Assembly: GCA_020636435.1 (NCBI GenBank)
Contig: JACJXX010000002.1
Coordinates: 4,216,001-4,280,000 of the forward strand
Direction of reading: 5' to 3'
Source: Lewinellaceae bacterium
GTDB lineage: Bacteria > Bacteroidota > Bacteroidia > Chitinophagales > Saprospiraceae
DNA length: 64,000 nucleotides
Made by a program: the position numbers and the translations under genes. Under the pieces are notes generated by a model. It saw only the letters and a program-made list of their open reading frames with translations. It searched no databases and had not been told where the DNA came from. Shown here piece by piece: positions 9,365 to 16,856 of the stretch (the stretch's first letter is position 1; each line of letters begins with the position of its first letter).

Positions 9365-10576
9365 TCACCTTCCCCCAAAAGGCACGCTGGCAATCAACTG
9401 CATTCCCTGGTTGAACTGCTTGACAGCGCTGAAATCATCCCTCGCGTCGATGATCGGCATCAGGCTGCGGGCATAGCGCAGGGTGAAGGATATCTCCGAA
9501 AGGGCCAGCCGGCAGCCACTCACCAGGCTGATATCCCAGCGGTTGATGGTTTCATTCGAAATTTCAAAAGTACTCCCGAAGCGGCGGGCGCCTTCCATTC
9601 CAAGCTGAAAACCCAACCGGTTCCGGGGGATGTATTCATAAGCCAGGGTAAGCCCCAAATAACTGAGCATGAGATTGGCCGTCAAATTGGGGCCGGTGAA
9701 CACCTGGCTTCGACCGCCCCGGGAGGTGTAGGCCAATTCTGTGTGCAACAGCGCCCGGGCGGCAACCGGCCTGCGAAAAAACAGGCCAACGCCCTTGCTG
9801 ATCAAAATGGGGTTGTCTTCAAAAAGCTGGCGGAAAGAGGCCGAACCCTGCAGATGATAGATAAAGTTGGTGAAATTCAGGATCGCCATCCCTCCCCATT
9901 CCGGCCGCAACCCGGCTGGCCCTGCCGGCCGCTCTTTCCCTGGCAATTTCTCTTGAAAACGGTACTCCAGCGAAGCCTGCAAAGCATGGTTGTAATGACG
10001 GGTATTCCCCCGCAACCTTGGGTGGAGGGAATTCCCGACAAAGAAAGGCGACAGGCTCCGGTTGTACCGCAACTCGAACGAAAGATAGGGTAGAACGGCA
10101 TAGCCCAGGCCCGCCAGCACCCGGTGTTCAAAAGGCATCAAATCCAGGCCGGCCGTCCGGTTATCCTGGACGAGAGCAGCGATTTCCATGCCCGCGCTGG
10201 CAAAGGCCCGCGGGGTAGGAAAATACTGAAGTTTAGCGGACAGGCCCGCATAATACATGCCCAGAAAAGCATTGCTGTTGACCCGGTAAGGCAACTGAGA
10301 ATTGCTGCCTGTAGTTCGGAAACCAAGAGCGCCGTAGGTAGCGAATTGAAGCTCGTGGTGAACGCGAAAATGCTTGCCCAACGCACGGCTCAACGTCGCG
10401 CCGACTACTTTGCTCCCGATAAAATGCCGCCGGCTGACATCCTGGCCATCTCGCTTTTGAATGATGTGGATGTGGGACACAGAGACGCCCCCTTTGAGCC
10501 CCCATTGCCACTGGCTGTGGGCGGTATTATGTGAAGACAAAAGGGCGATGCTGAGGACAAGGTAGAGGTGTTTCAT
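9365..10576 (-). CDS. Outer-membrane beta-barrel protein with signal peptide
   Basis: A 403-residue secreted protein. The N-terminus MKHLYLVLSIALLSSHNTAHSQ is a signal peptide with a typical Bacteroidota cleavage before a Q-W-Q-W segment. The rest alternates hydrophobic and polar residues with many aromatic strand ends (for example LGLTLAYEYIPRNRLGFQLG), as in the PorT-like OMP_b-brl family, and looks like two halves of about 190 residues with related strands. It is convergent with the TIR-like gene (11 bases apart) and divergent from the persulfide dioxygenase gene. No substrate can be proposed. Confidence 0.75.
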   Translation of the reverse strand: MKHLYLVLSIALLSSHNTAHSQWQWGLKGGVSVSHIHIIQKRDGQDVSRRHFIGSKVVGATLSRALGKHFRVHHELQFATYGALGFRTTGSNSQLPYRVNSNAFLGMYYAGLSAKLQYFPTPRAFASAGMEIAALVQDNRTAGLDLMPFEHRVLAGLGYAVLPYLSFELRYNRSLSPFFVGNSLHPRLRGNTRHYNHALQASLEYRFQEKLPGKERPAGPAGLRPEWGGMAILNFTNFIYHLQGSASFRQLFEDNPILISKGVGLFFRRPVAARALLHTELAYTSRGGRSQVFTGPNLTANLMLSYLGLTLAYEYIPRNRLGFQLGMEGARRFGSTFEISNETINRWDISLVSGCRLALSEISFTLRYARSLMPIIDARDDFSAVKQFNQGMQLIASVPFGGR

Positions 10577-10654
10577 AAACCGGGTGTTTTAGATGTTAAC
10601 GAAGAAAGCCCGCTCTCCGGGCTTTATGAGGTTTTTTTAACAAAATTTCCCTTT

Positions 10655-10698
10655 GTGATCCCGATCACTGCCCTAATCGCCCCTTCTTAATACCTTGA
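10655..10698 (+). promoter_or_regulatory. Site A: Crp/Fnr-type palindrome plus -7 box for the first persulfide dioxygenase
   Basis: GTGATcccgATCAC (10655-10668) is a perfect 5-bp inverted repeat. Its centre, 10661.5, is 29.5 bases before the first base of TACCTTGA (10691-10698), a weak match to TAnnTTTG. This places the operator near -41.5, the activating position of Crp/Fnr-family proteins. The opposite strand has no -7 box at the matching distance, so the site points to the dioxygenase gene at 10808 and not to the divergent barrel gene. It is one of five such sites in the window. Confidence 0.75.
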
Positions 10699-10735
10699 GC
10701 ACTGAACATGCCTGCCGGGGCAATGCGTTGAAATA

Positions 10736-10749
10736 ATGACGATTGTCAT
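10736..10749. promoter_or_regulatory. Second inverted repeat upstream of the dioxygenase
   Basis: ATGACgattGTCAT has the same 5-4-5 spacing as the Crp/Fnr-type sites and lies 58 bases before the start codon, downstream of the inferred transcription start. It could be a repressing second site or a chance palindrome. Confidence 0.3.
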
Positions 10750-10807
10750 CGGAACATGTTTCATTGCAATAAAAGCATTTCCTAACCTGTAAAATTTCAA
10801 TCCAACC

Positions 10808-12217
10808 ATGAAAGTAGAACAAATATATACCGGTTGCCTGGCGGAAGCCGCCTACTACATCGAGAGCAACGGCGAGGCCGCAATCATCGACCCCCTGCGG
10901 GAAACCGAACCTTATATAGAACGCGCCAAAGCCGACGGCGCCAGGATCAAATACGTCCTGGAGACCCACTTCCATGCCGACTTCGTCTCCGGCCACCTCG
11001 ATCTGGCCAAGCAGACGGGCGCCACCATCGTTTACGGCCCTACCGCCCAGCCCAACTTCAAGGCACACGTCGCCAAGGACGGAGAAGAGCTGAAATTGGG
11101 CAAGATCAAGATTAAGGTGCTGCACACGCCCGGCCACACCATGGAATCCTCCACTTACCTGCTGCTGGACGAGAACGGCAAAGAATATGCCATTTTCACC
11201 GGCGACACGCTCTTCATGGGCGACGTTGGCCGCCCCGACCTGGCCGTGAAGACCGACCTGAGCCGCGAGGACCTGGCTGGCCACCTGTACGACAGCCTCC
11301 GCAACAAGATCATGCCGTTGCCCGATGATGTAATCGTTTACCCGGGCCACGGCGCCGGCTCTGCCTGCGGCAAGAAGATGAGCAAAGAGACCTGGGGCTA
11401 CCTGGGCGACCAGAAGAAGAACAACTATGCCCTGCAGCCCATGAGCAGGAAAGAGTTCGTCAAGGAAGTTACCGAGGGCCTGGTTGAACCGCCGCAGTAT
11501 TTCCCAAAGAACGCCGTGATGAACAAGATGGGCTACGACAGCCTCGAAGAAGTGCTGGAACGCGGCCTCAACCCGCTCAGCGTCCGCGCCTTCAAAGCTG
11601 CCTGGGCCGAAGAAGAAGCCCTGGTGATCGATACCCGCCTTCAGGACGTATTTGCCAAAGGCTTTATTCCGGGCTCCATCTTTATCGGCATTGACGACAA
11701 CTTCGCCATGTGGGTAGGCGCCCTGGTCACCGACCTACAGCAACCGATTCTTTTAGTGGTGGAACCGGGCCGGGAAAAAGAAGTCATCACCCGCCTGTCC
11801 CGCGTAGGGTACGACAATCCGATCGGTTATCTGGACGGCAGCTTCGAGGCGTGGAAAAAAGCGGGCGAAGACATAGATACCGTCGATGAAGCAACGCCGG
11901 AAGAACTGGCCAGGCTCTACAAGGAAAAAGACATTAACATCCTGGACGTGCGCAAGGAAAGCGAATACGACGCCCAGCATGTCGTCGGCGCCCAAAACTT
12001 CCCGCTCGACTTCATCAACAAGAACATGAGCGAAGTGAGCCGCGACAAGAAGTACTACGTGCACTGCGCCGGCGGCTATCGCTCTATGATCGCTACTTCC
12101 ATCCTGAGATCACGCGGTTTCGAAAAGTTGGTCAATGTCAAAGGAGGCTTTACGGCCCTGGAGGAACTCAAGCAACTGCCGCTGACGGAATTCGAAGAAC
12201 AGATCACCGAACTGTAG
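10808..12217 (+). CDS. Persulfide dioxygenase-rhodanese fusion (CstB/ETHE1-like), copy 1
   Basis: A 469-residue cytoplasmic enzyme expected to oxidise glutathione or low-molecular-weight persulfide to sulfite and, through the rhodanese part, make thiosulfate. The N-terminal metallo-beta-lactamase domain (1-~250) carries the ETHE1-type mononuclear iron site: THFHADF (His54, His56, Asp58), HTPGH (His110) and TGDTLF (Asp133). Two rhodanese-like domains follow. The first (about 260-350) has no catalytic cysteine where the loop should be (LVVEPGRE); the second has C420 in the loop HCAGGYRS. Proteins of this layout detoxify sulfide in other bacteria. A strong terminator follows, so the gene is monocistronic, driven by site A. 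Confidence 0.92.
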   Translation: MKVEQIYTGCLAEAAYYIESNGEAAIIDPLRETEPYIERAKADGARIKYVLETHFHADFVSGHLDLAKQTGATIVYGPTAQPNFKAHVAKDGEELKLGKIKIKVLHTPGHTMESSTYLLLDENGKEYAIFTGDTLFMGDVGRPDLAVKTDLSREDLAGHLYDSLRNKIMPLPDDVIVYPGHGAGSACGKKMSKETWGYLGDQKKNNYALQPMSRKEFVKEVTEGLVEPPQYFPKNAVMNKMGYDSLEEVLERGLNPLSVRAFKAAWAEEEALVIDTRLQDVFAKGFIPGSIFIGIDDNFAMWVGALVTDLQQPILLVVEPGREKEVITRLSRVGYDNPIGYLDGSFEAWKKAGEDIDTVDEATPEELARLYKEKDINILDVRKESEYDAQHVVGAQNFPLDFINKNMSEVSRDKKYYVHCAGGYRSMIATSILRSRGFEKLVNVKGGFTALEELKQLPLTEFEEQITEL

Positions 12218-12245
12218 ATTATTTGTTCGATTTTCATTGTATATA

Positions 12246-12284
12246 AAAAGGGGTTGCCATATTTGATGTGGCAGCCCCTTTTTT
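12246..12284 (+). terminator. Rho-independent terminator of the first dioxygenase gene
   Basis: The inverted repeat AAGGGG-t-TGCCA / TGGCA-g-CCCCTT with an eight-base loop ends in a run of six T (12279-12284). It lies 30 bases after the stop codon. Confidence 0.88.
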
Positions 12285-12326
12285 GCATCAACAAGTACTG
12301 CCGAAGGCATTGGGCAGCTTTTACTG

Positions 12327-12502
12327 TAACTTCTCAATAAATGGAAATAAAACCTGTCGTCCTTACCACATAGTGGCCCCTTTGGGGCAGGACTAAACCA
12401 ACGCCCAACCCTATTCCAGGGCCTTATCCCGTTGGCGAACGGGAGCAATAGCCTTTCGTTCCTACGGAACTGGCAGCATAACGAGATTTATTGAGAACTT
12501 AC
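12327..12502. mobile_element. MITE with 9-bp target-site duplication
   Basis: A 176-bp non-coding element with 16-bp terminal inverted repeats (12327-12342 and 12486-12501, one mismatch, TAACTTCTCAATAAAT on the left). It is flanked by a perfect direct repeat CTTTTACTG (12318-12326 and 12503-12511), the expected footprint of transposition. The interior holds short palindromes, such as GTTCC-TAC-GGAAC and CCGTTggcgAACGG, but no reading frame, so a transposase must act in trans. Together with the terminator it fills the 450-base gap before the CBS gene. Confidence 0.75.
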
Positions 12503-12508
12503 CTTTTA

Positions 12509-12522
12509 CTGATAATAATCAA
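12509..12522 (+). promoter_or_regulatory. Weak Fnr-like palindrome upstream of the CBS gene
   Basis: CTGATaataATCAA differs by one base from the classical TTGAT-N4-ATCAA. No -7 box lies 29.5 bases downstream of its centre, unlike the five sulfur-gene sites; the nearest similar box, TAGCTTTC at 12558, is 42.5 bases away. It overlaps the MITE target duplication, so it may be coincidence. Confidence 0.25.
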
Positions 12523-12669
12523 GCCCCCCAATGACGAAACTCATTTTCGCCCAGGCCTAGCTTTCGCACTTTTAAGACGTTGTAAGGCACGGGGGCCAGA
12601 ACAGCCCGAAAGCCTTAAAATGCCAATTATTTACAGAAGGGTATCTAACCCTGCAAAAAATCAGATTTT

Positions 12670-13095
12670 ATGGTAAAAATAACTCCTATTCCAATACGCG
12701 AAGTGATGAGCCGGGACCTTATCGTGGTGCAAAAAGAGGACAAGCTTCGCCGGATCAACGAAATCTTCCAGGCCTACAACATTCATCACCTCCCGGTGGT
12801 GGATGAATTGGGCAATTTGTGCGGCATCATCAGCAAGGCGGATCAAAGCCGGGCCGACCACCTGATCGGTTTGTACAACCAAACCCTCTACGACGAGGTG
12901 ACCGCCATCGATGTAATGACCAAACAGGTGGCCACCATCGGGCCGGACGAGACCCTCGACAAGGCCGCCGGCGTTTTCATGTCTAATGTATTCCACGCTC
13001 TGCCCGTGGTAGACCGGGGCACCCTGGTCGGCATCATTACGACCCACGACCTCCTGCGCATCTGTTTCGAAGACGAACTGCTGCTGGAAGAATAA
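12670..13095 (+). CDS. Two-CBS-domain protein
   Basis: A 141-residue protein made almost entirely of a tandem CBS pair (Bateman module): IREVMSRDLIVVQKEDKL..HHLPVVDELGNLCGIIS, then AIDVMTKQVATIGPDETLD..HALPVVDRGTLVGIITTHDLL. Such modules bind adenine nucleotides and act as energy or redox sensors on a partner protein. There is no second domain, so it must work in trans. It lies between the two persulfide dioxygenase genes, but the intervening repeats argue against one operon. ATG 12670 is the only sensible start. Confidence 0.9.
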   Translation: MVKITPIPIREVMSRDLIVVQKEDKLRRINEIFQAYNIHHLPVVDELGNLCGIISKADQSRADHLIGLYNQTLYDEVTAIDVMTKQVATIGPDETLDKAAGVFMSNVFHALPVVDRGTLVGIITTHDLLRICFEDELLLEE

Positions 13096-13105
13096 CGCCC
13101 CCTAT

Positions 13106-13260
13106 GGCTACCCGCCGGACAAGTTCGGAGTTCGATTGTTCGAAGTTTTTACCCGGAAGAGCCCCGTACTTCGAAGAAGTCGGGGCGAAGACGGGCAAGG
13201 TTCAACGAGGCTTCGAAACCCCGTTGGCTGCCAACGCCGTCCGGCCTTATACGGGTAGCC
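13106..13260. repeat. Dense nested inverted repeats (hairpin element)
   Basis: About 155 bases that fold on themselves. The outer arms are GGCTACCCG-CCGGAC (13106-13120) and GTCCGG..CGGGTAGCC (13239-13260, seven extra bases). Inside, GCCCCG..TTCGAAG../..CGGGGC (13161-13186) and GTTGGCTGCCAAC (13223-13235) form further stems. No reading frame of note covers it. It is probably a MITE-like repeat or a structured RNA between the CBS gene and the coiled-coil gene; no target duplication is evident. Confidence 0.5.
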
Positions 13261-13287
13261 CCCATTGTTTAACCAATAAAAATTTCA

Positions 13288-13674
13288 ATGCCCATGGTTT
13301 TACCAGACGATACCCTGCAGGTAGTACATTTCGAGCACCGCCTGTGGGTGAACGAACTCGATTTTTTTGCCGACGAGATCAGGATTTATGAACGGCAACT
13401 GGAAGAGCTGATCAGAAAATCTGCTGAAAAAGATGCCATGCAGGAACTGGAACAATTCCAGAACCAGTTCATCCGCCAGAAGGAAGTGCTGGATACCCTG
13501 CAGCACGACATCCACATCCACGAGCAAAAGCTCAGCGAGGCGCTGAAGGGAGATAAAGAGTTGCCGCTTGACCCGGTGTACCACAATTTTCTGAAGGATC
13601 AGATGGTTTCCTTCCGCTCCATCTACGCCGAGCTAAAAGAGAAGTTCTATCGCTTTCTCAATAAGTGGAAGTAA
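13288..13674 (+). CDS. Small coiled-coil protein of unknown function
   Basis: A 128-residue charged protein, mainly helical, with heptad-like stretches from about residue 20 to 85 (ELIRKSAEKDAMQELEQFQNQF..KEVLDTLQHD) and a basic C-terminus (KFYRFLNKWK). There is no signal peptide or membrane segment. ATG 13288 begins MPMVLPDDTLQVVHFEHRLW; the upstream bases are hairpin repeat. It lies between the two dioxygenase copies, a place that hints at but does not prove a role in the same stress response. No family is recognised. Confidence 0.7.
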   Translation: MPMVLPDDTLQVVHFEHRLWVNELDFFADEIRIYERQLEELIRKSAEKDAMQELEQFQNQFIRQKEVLDTLQHDIHIHEQKLSEALKGDKELPLDPVYHNFLKDQMVSFRSIYAELKEKFYRFLNKWK

Positions 13675-13766
13675 AGACAGGATGGCAGGATTTCGGGATT
13701 AACAGGATAGTTGCATTCACCATGGGATTTGCCCTGCCTGAATTCTATTCAATGGCCTGTGATTCA

Positions 13767-13898
13767 GGTGAAGCCCTCTGCGGCTTCACCCAGTAGAGGA
13801 GTGCCCGAAAGGGCAATATTTTGTCTCCTGTGCGCACAAAGGCCAGTTTAACTATGCCGGAACGCCCCTTGCTGCCTATTGATGGCAGAAGGGGCGTT
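13767..13898. terminator. Two hairpins after the coiled-coil gene
   Basis: GGTGAAGCC/GGCTTCACC (13767-13790) and a longer stem AACGCCCCTT-g-CTGCC / GGCAG-a-AGGGGCGTT (13861-13898). Neither is followed by a long T run on the plus strand, so they are weak terminators or repeat hairpins. They fill the first half of the 400-base gap before the second dioxygenase gene. Confidence 0.45.
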
Positions 13899-13909
13899 GT
13901 GCTTTAACC

Positions 13910-13976
13910 ATGAAACAATGAAACAATGAAACCATGAAACCATGAAACCATGAAACCATGAAACAATGAAACCATG
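13910..13976. repeat. Tandem repeat, eight copies of ATGAAAC(A/C)
   Basis: Eight contiguous 8-base units run from 13910 to 13973, alternating ATGAAACA and ATGAAACC, and end at an extra ATG. Unit length and copy number would allow slippage. It ends 14 bases upstream of regulatory site B. Confidence 0.85.
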
Positions 13977-13989
13977 CCCCCCCCCATCT

Positions 13990-14033
13990 GTGACTCCCGT
14001 CACTGACCACCCTTCCTGCTCCGCTTATCTTTG
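13990..14033 (+). promoter_or_regulatory. Site B: Crp/Fnr-type palindrome plus consensus -7 box for the second persulfide dioxygenase
   Basis: GTGACtcccGTCAC (13990-14003) is a perfect 5-bp inverted repeat followed by TGACC. The exact -7 box TATCTTTG (14026-14033) begins 29.5 bases after its centre. Transcription should start near 14038, leaving a leader of about 38 bases before ATG 14076. Confidence 0.85.
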
Positions 14034-14075
14034 TATCGTCAATTGAAAAAAATTACTTGTAACCAAACTTAAACT

Positions 14076-15527
14076 ATGAAAGTCGAACAAATTTATACCG
14101 GCTGCCTGGCCGAGGCAGCCTATTACATCGAAAGCGAAGGAGAAGCAGTGATCATCGACCCACTGCGGGAAACCAGGCCTTATCTGGAAAAATTAGAGAA
14201 AGAAGGGGCTAAGCTGAAGTACATTTTCGAAACCCACTTCCACGCCGACTTCGTCTCAGGGCACCTCGACCTGGCCCAAAAAACGGGGGCCACCATCGTA
14301 TACGGCCCGAAGGCGGAGACTACTTTCGAGAAGTTCATGGCCAGAGATGGCGAAGAACTGAAAGTAGGAAAAGCAACTTTCAAAGTACTGCACACCCCGG
14401 GCCATACCCCGGAAAGCACCACTTACCTGCTGCGCGACGAAAAAGGCAAAGACTACGCCATATTCACCGGCGACACCCTCTTTATCGGCGATGTCGGCCG
14501 CCCGGACCTCGCCCAGAAATCCGGTGAAGTGACCAAGGAAGACCTGGCAGGCTGGCTCTACGACAGCCTGCGCACCAAGATCATGCCGCTGGCAAACGAG
14601 GTGCTCGTCTATCCGGGCCACGGCGCCGGCTCTGCCTGCGGCAAGAGCATGAGCGACGAAACCTGGGACACCCTTGGCCACCAAAAGGAAACAAACTACG
14701 CGCTGCGCGCCGACATGAGCAAACAGGAATTCATTGCTGAGGTGACCGCTGGCCTGATGCCGCCGCCTCAGTATTTTGCCAAAAACGCCAAACTGAACAA
14801 GACTGGCTACGGCAGCATTGACGAAGTGCTGGAAAAAGGGGCCGTGCCGCTGGATGTAGAGGCTTTTGAAGCTGTGGTGGAGCAACAAGAAGCGCTCATC
14901 CTGGATACCCGCCACGAAGACATCTTCAAGCAGGGGTTCATTCCGGGTTCTATCTTTATCGGCGCCGACGGCGACTTTGCCCCCTGGGTAGGCGCCCTGA
15001 TCACTGACCTCCAGCAACCCATCGTCTTCCTCGCCGAAGAAGGCAGGGAAGAAGAGGTGGTCACCCGCCTGGCCCGCGTTGGTTACGATCATACCCTGGG
15101 CTATCTCAAAGGCGGCATCGGGGCCTGGAAAGCAGCCGGCAAGGAAGTAGATTCCATCGAGTCGGTTAGCGCTGAAGAATTTGCTCAGCGCCTGCATCAG
15201 GGCATCGTTGAAAACGTCCTCGACGTGCGCAAGCCTACCGAATACATCACCCAGCATGTAGTGGGCGCCCGGAATTTCCCGCTCGACTACATCAATAAGA
15301 ACATGGCGCGCATCCAGCGCAACAATACTTACTACCTGCACTGCCTGGGCGGTTTCCGCTCCATGATCACCGCTTCTATCCTCAAGTCCAGAGGCTTCAA
15401 CAATGTGGTCGACGTTCAGGGAGGCTGGCGCGCGATTGAAGAGTCCTCGGCTCCACTGTCCGAATACGCCTGCCCGACTACCATCCCGCAGGAAGTGATC
15501 GACCAGGCAATCGAAGCTGTCGCTTAG
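14076..15527 (+). CDS. Persulfide dioxygenase-rhodanese fusion (CstB/ETHE1-like), copy 2
   Basis: A 483-residue paralogue of the protein at 10808, with near-identical domain order and the same N-terminus MKVEQIYTGCLAEAAYYIES. Iron ligands are conserved (His54, His56, Asp58, His110, Asp133). The first rhodanese domain again lacks a cysteine (FLAEEGREEE); the second has C423 in HCLGGFRS. The loop differs from copy 1 (CLGGFRS against CAGGYRS), and there is an extra C-terminal tail of about 18 residues, so the two copies may differ in acceptor or kinetics. It is expressed from site B and closed by a bidirectional terminator. Expected reaction: persulfide to sulfite and thiosulfate. Confidence 0.92.
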   Translation: MKVEQIYTGCLAEAAYYIESEGEAVIIDPLRETRPYLEKLEKEGAKLKYIFETHFHADFVSGHLDLAQKTGATIVYGPKAETTFEKFMARDGEELKVGKATFKVLHTPGHTPESTTYLLRDEKGKDYAIFTGDTLFIGDVGRPDLAQKSGEVTKEDLAGWLYDSLRTKIMPLANEVLVYPGHGAGSACGKSMSDETWDTLGHQKETNYALRADMSKQEFIAEVTAGLMPPPQYFAKNAKLNKTGYGSIDEVLEKGAVPLDVEAFEAVVEQQEALILDTRHEDIFKQGFIPGSIFIGADGDFAPWVGALITDLQQPIVFLAEEGREEEVVTRLARVGYDHTLGYLKGGIGAWKAAGKEVDSIESVSAEEFAQRLHQGIVENVLDVRKPTEYITQHVVGARNFPLDYINKNMARIQRNNTYYLHCLGGFRSMITASILKSRGFNNVVDVQGGWRAIEESSAPLSEYACPTTIPQEVIDQAIEAVA

Positions 15528-15536
15528 TTTTTTTTA

Positions 15537-15590
15537 TAAAAATAAACGGCGCCAACCCAATGGCAACAATGGGTTGGCGCCGCTTATTTT
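15537..15590. terminator. Bidirectional terminator
   Basis: A 13-bp perfect stem CGGCGCCAACCCA (15547-15559) with TGGGTTGGCGCCG (15570-15582) is flanked by an A-rich left side and TTATTTTT on the right. It serves the second dioxygenase gene on the plus strand and can stop leftward transcription as well. Confidence 0.9.
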
Positions 15591-15631
15591 TATACCGCAG
15601 TGCCAGGGTAAGCCGGAAGAGGAAGCGTCGC

Positions 15632-15713
15632 CCCCCCCCTTCTCCCAGTCTCCCAGTCTCCCAGTCTCCCCTTCTCCCAGTCTCCCCTTCTCCCAGTCTC
15701 CCAGTCCCCAAGC
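15632..15713. repeat. TCTCCCAG degenerate tandem repeat at the 3' end of the OmpA gene
   Basis: Roughly eight copies of CTCCCAGT/CTCCCCTT style units sit directly against the stop codon of the OmpA-like gene (stop at 15714-15716 on the minus strand). Confidence 0.8.
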
Positions 15714-16637
15714 CTATTTCGGCGCCAAATTGGGGTTGAGCAAGTCGTAGAACTGATCCAGCTTGGGAAGGATGATGATGCGGGTGCGGCGGTTGGTGGA
15801 ACGGCCCTCGGCAGTGCTGTTGGTAGCCAGTGTATTGTATTCGCCTCTGCCGGCAGCGATCAGGCGGTTGGGGTCCACCCCATGGTTGTTTTGCAGGGCC
15901 CGGACGACGGAAGTAGCTCGCTTAACGCTCAGGTCCCAGTTGTCGTCGAGGCAGGAGTTTTTGATCGGAACGTTATCGGTGTAGCCTTCCACCATGACCT
16001 CCAGTTCGGGGCGGGATTTAATGATCTGGGCAATCTTGCCCAGCACCTCGTTGGCTCTGGCGGTGAGTTTGAAGCTCCCGCTCTGATACAGCATTTTATC
16101 GGAGAGGTTGACAAAAACGACGGTTTTGTCGACTTTGACCTCCACGTCTTTGTCTTCAATGCCCTCGCTGAGCACGCCCTTGAGGTTGACCGCCAGGGCC
16201 AGGTTGATGGAATCCGCTCTGGTCTTGGCAGCCTGCAACAAATGGATGTACTTGTCTTTTTTTTCCAACTGCGACAAGGTTTCTTTGATGTTGTCGCTGG
16301 CGGATTGAGACAGGGTAGTCAGGCCTTCCACCTGGTTGAGCTGCTTATCCCGCTGCGCTTTCACGTCGGCGAGCTGCGACCTCAGGTCTGACATCTGTTC
16401 TTCCCGCAATTGCATGGAGCTTTGAAGGTTCCTGATCTCGCCGTTGAGCCGCGACTTGTCCTGCTCGCAGGCGGAGAGCCGGTTCATGTATTCGTTTAAA
16501 CTCTCGCCGCATTTGCCGAGGTCTTTATTGGCGGCATCCAATTCAGTTTGCAGGGCAACAAACTGTTTTTTGCTCACGCACGAAAAGGTAGTGGCGCCAA
16601 CCAACAAGAAAATAAAAATTCTAACTGCTAAATTCAT
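15714..16637 (-). CDS. OmpA-family lipoprotein with long coiled coil
   Basis: A 307-residue envelope protein. The signal sequence ends in the lipobox TFSC with Cys20, so the mature form is lipid-anchored. Residues ~25-140 form a long coiled coil (LQTELDAANKD.. to LSQLEKKDKYI), and the C-terminal ~120 residues form an OmpA peptidoglycan-binding domain (EGYTDN.., LSVKRATSVV, GRGEYN.., RRTRIIIL). The likely role is to tie the outer membrane to the cell wall, with the coiled coil as a spacer. It is divergent from the DUF255 gene and ends against a microsatellite. Confidence 0.9.
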   Translation of the reverse strand: MNLAVRIFIFLLVGATTFSCVSKKQFVALQTELDAANKDLGKCGESLNEYMNRLSACEQDKSRLNGEIRNLQSSMQLREEQMSDLRSQLADVKAQRDKQLNQVEGLTTLSQSASDNIKETLSQLEKKDKYIHLLQAAKTRADSINLALAVNLKGVLSEGIEDKDVEVKVDKTVVFVNLSDKMLYQSGSFKLTARANEVLGKIAQIIKSRPELEVMVEGYTDNVPIKNSCLDDNWDLSVKRATSVVRALQNNHGVDPNRLIAAGRGEYNTLATNSTAEGRSTNRRTRIIILPKLDQFYDLLNPNLAPK

Positions 16638-16801
16638 AAAAGATAGTTTTTGAAATTGTTACAAAAGCATTGGTGGGAGGTTGCAACCTGAACCATCCGA
16701 TTTAAAAGTTCAGATTTTCAATTAAGTTAACAAAATTATATAATACCCCGAAAAAAAAATTACCTATTCCCATTTTTAATCAAATTCTCATCTTTTGCCC
16801 G

Positions 16802-16832
16802 TTGATCGGATGGCGCTATTGCCCTAAATTTG
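16802..16832 (+). promoter_or_regulatory. Promoter of the DUF255 gene
   Basis: TTG at 16802-16804 and the exact -7 box TAAATTTG at 16825-16832 are separated by 20 bases, the usual Bacteroidota spacing. The predicted start of transcription near 16838 supports ATG 16857 and excludes the in-frame TTG at 16830, which lies inside the box. Confidence 0.7.
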
Positions 16833-16856
16833 AGCAAGAACCTTTATTTTCGCGGC

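Noticed and set aside
9365..10576. Barrel gene as a target of site A
   Set aside because: No -7 box occurs at the matching distance on the minus strand.
12509..12522. Sixth member of the sulfur operator set
   Set aside because: The half-sites are Fnr-like and not GTGA, and no -7 box lies at the required 29.5-base distance.
13910..13976. Possible CRISPR array
   Set aside because: The units are contiguous 8-mers without spacers and there are no cas genes.
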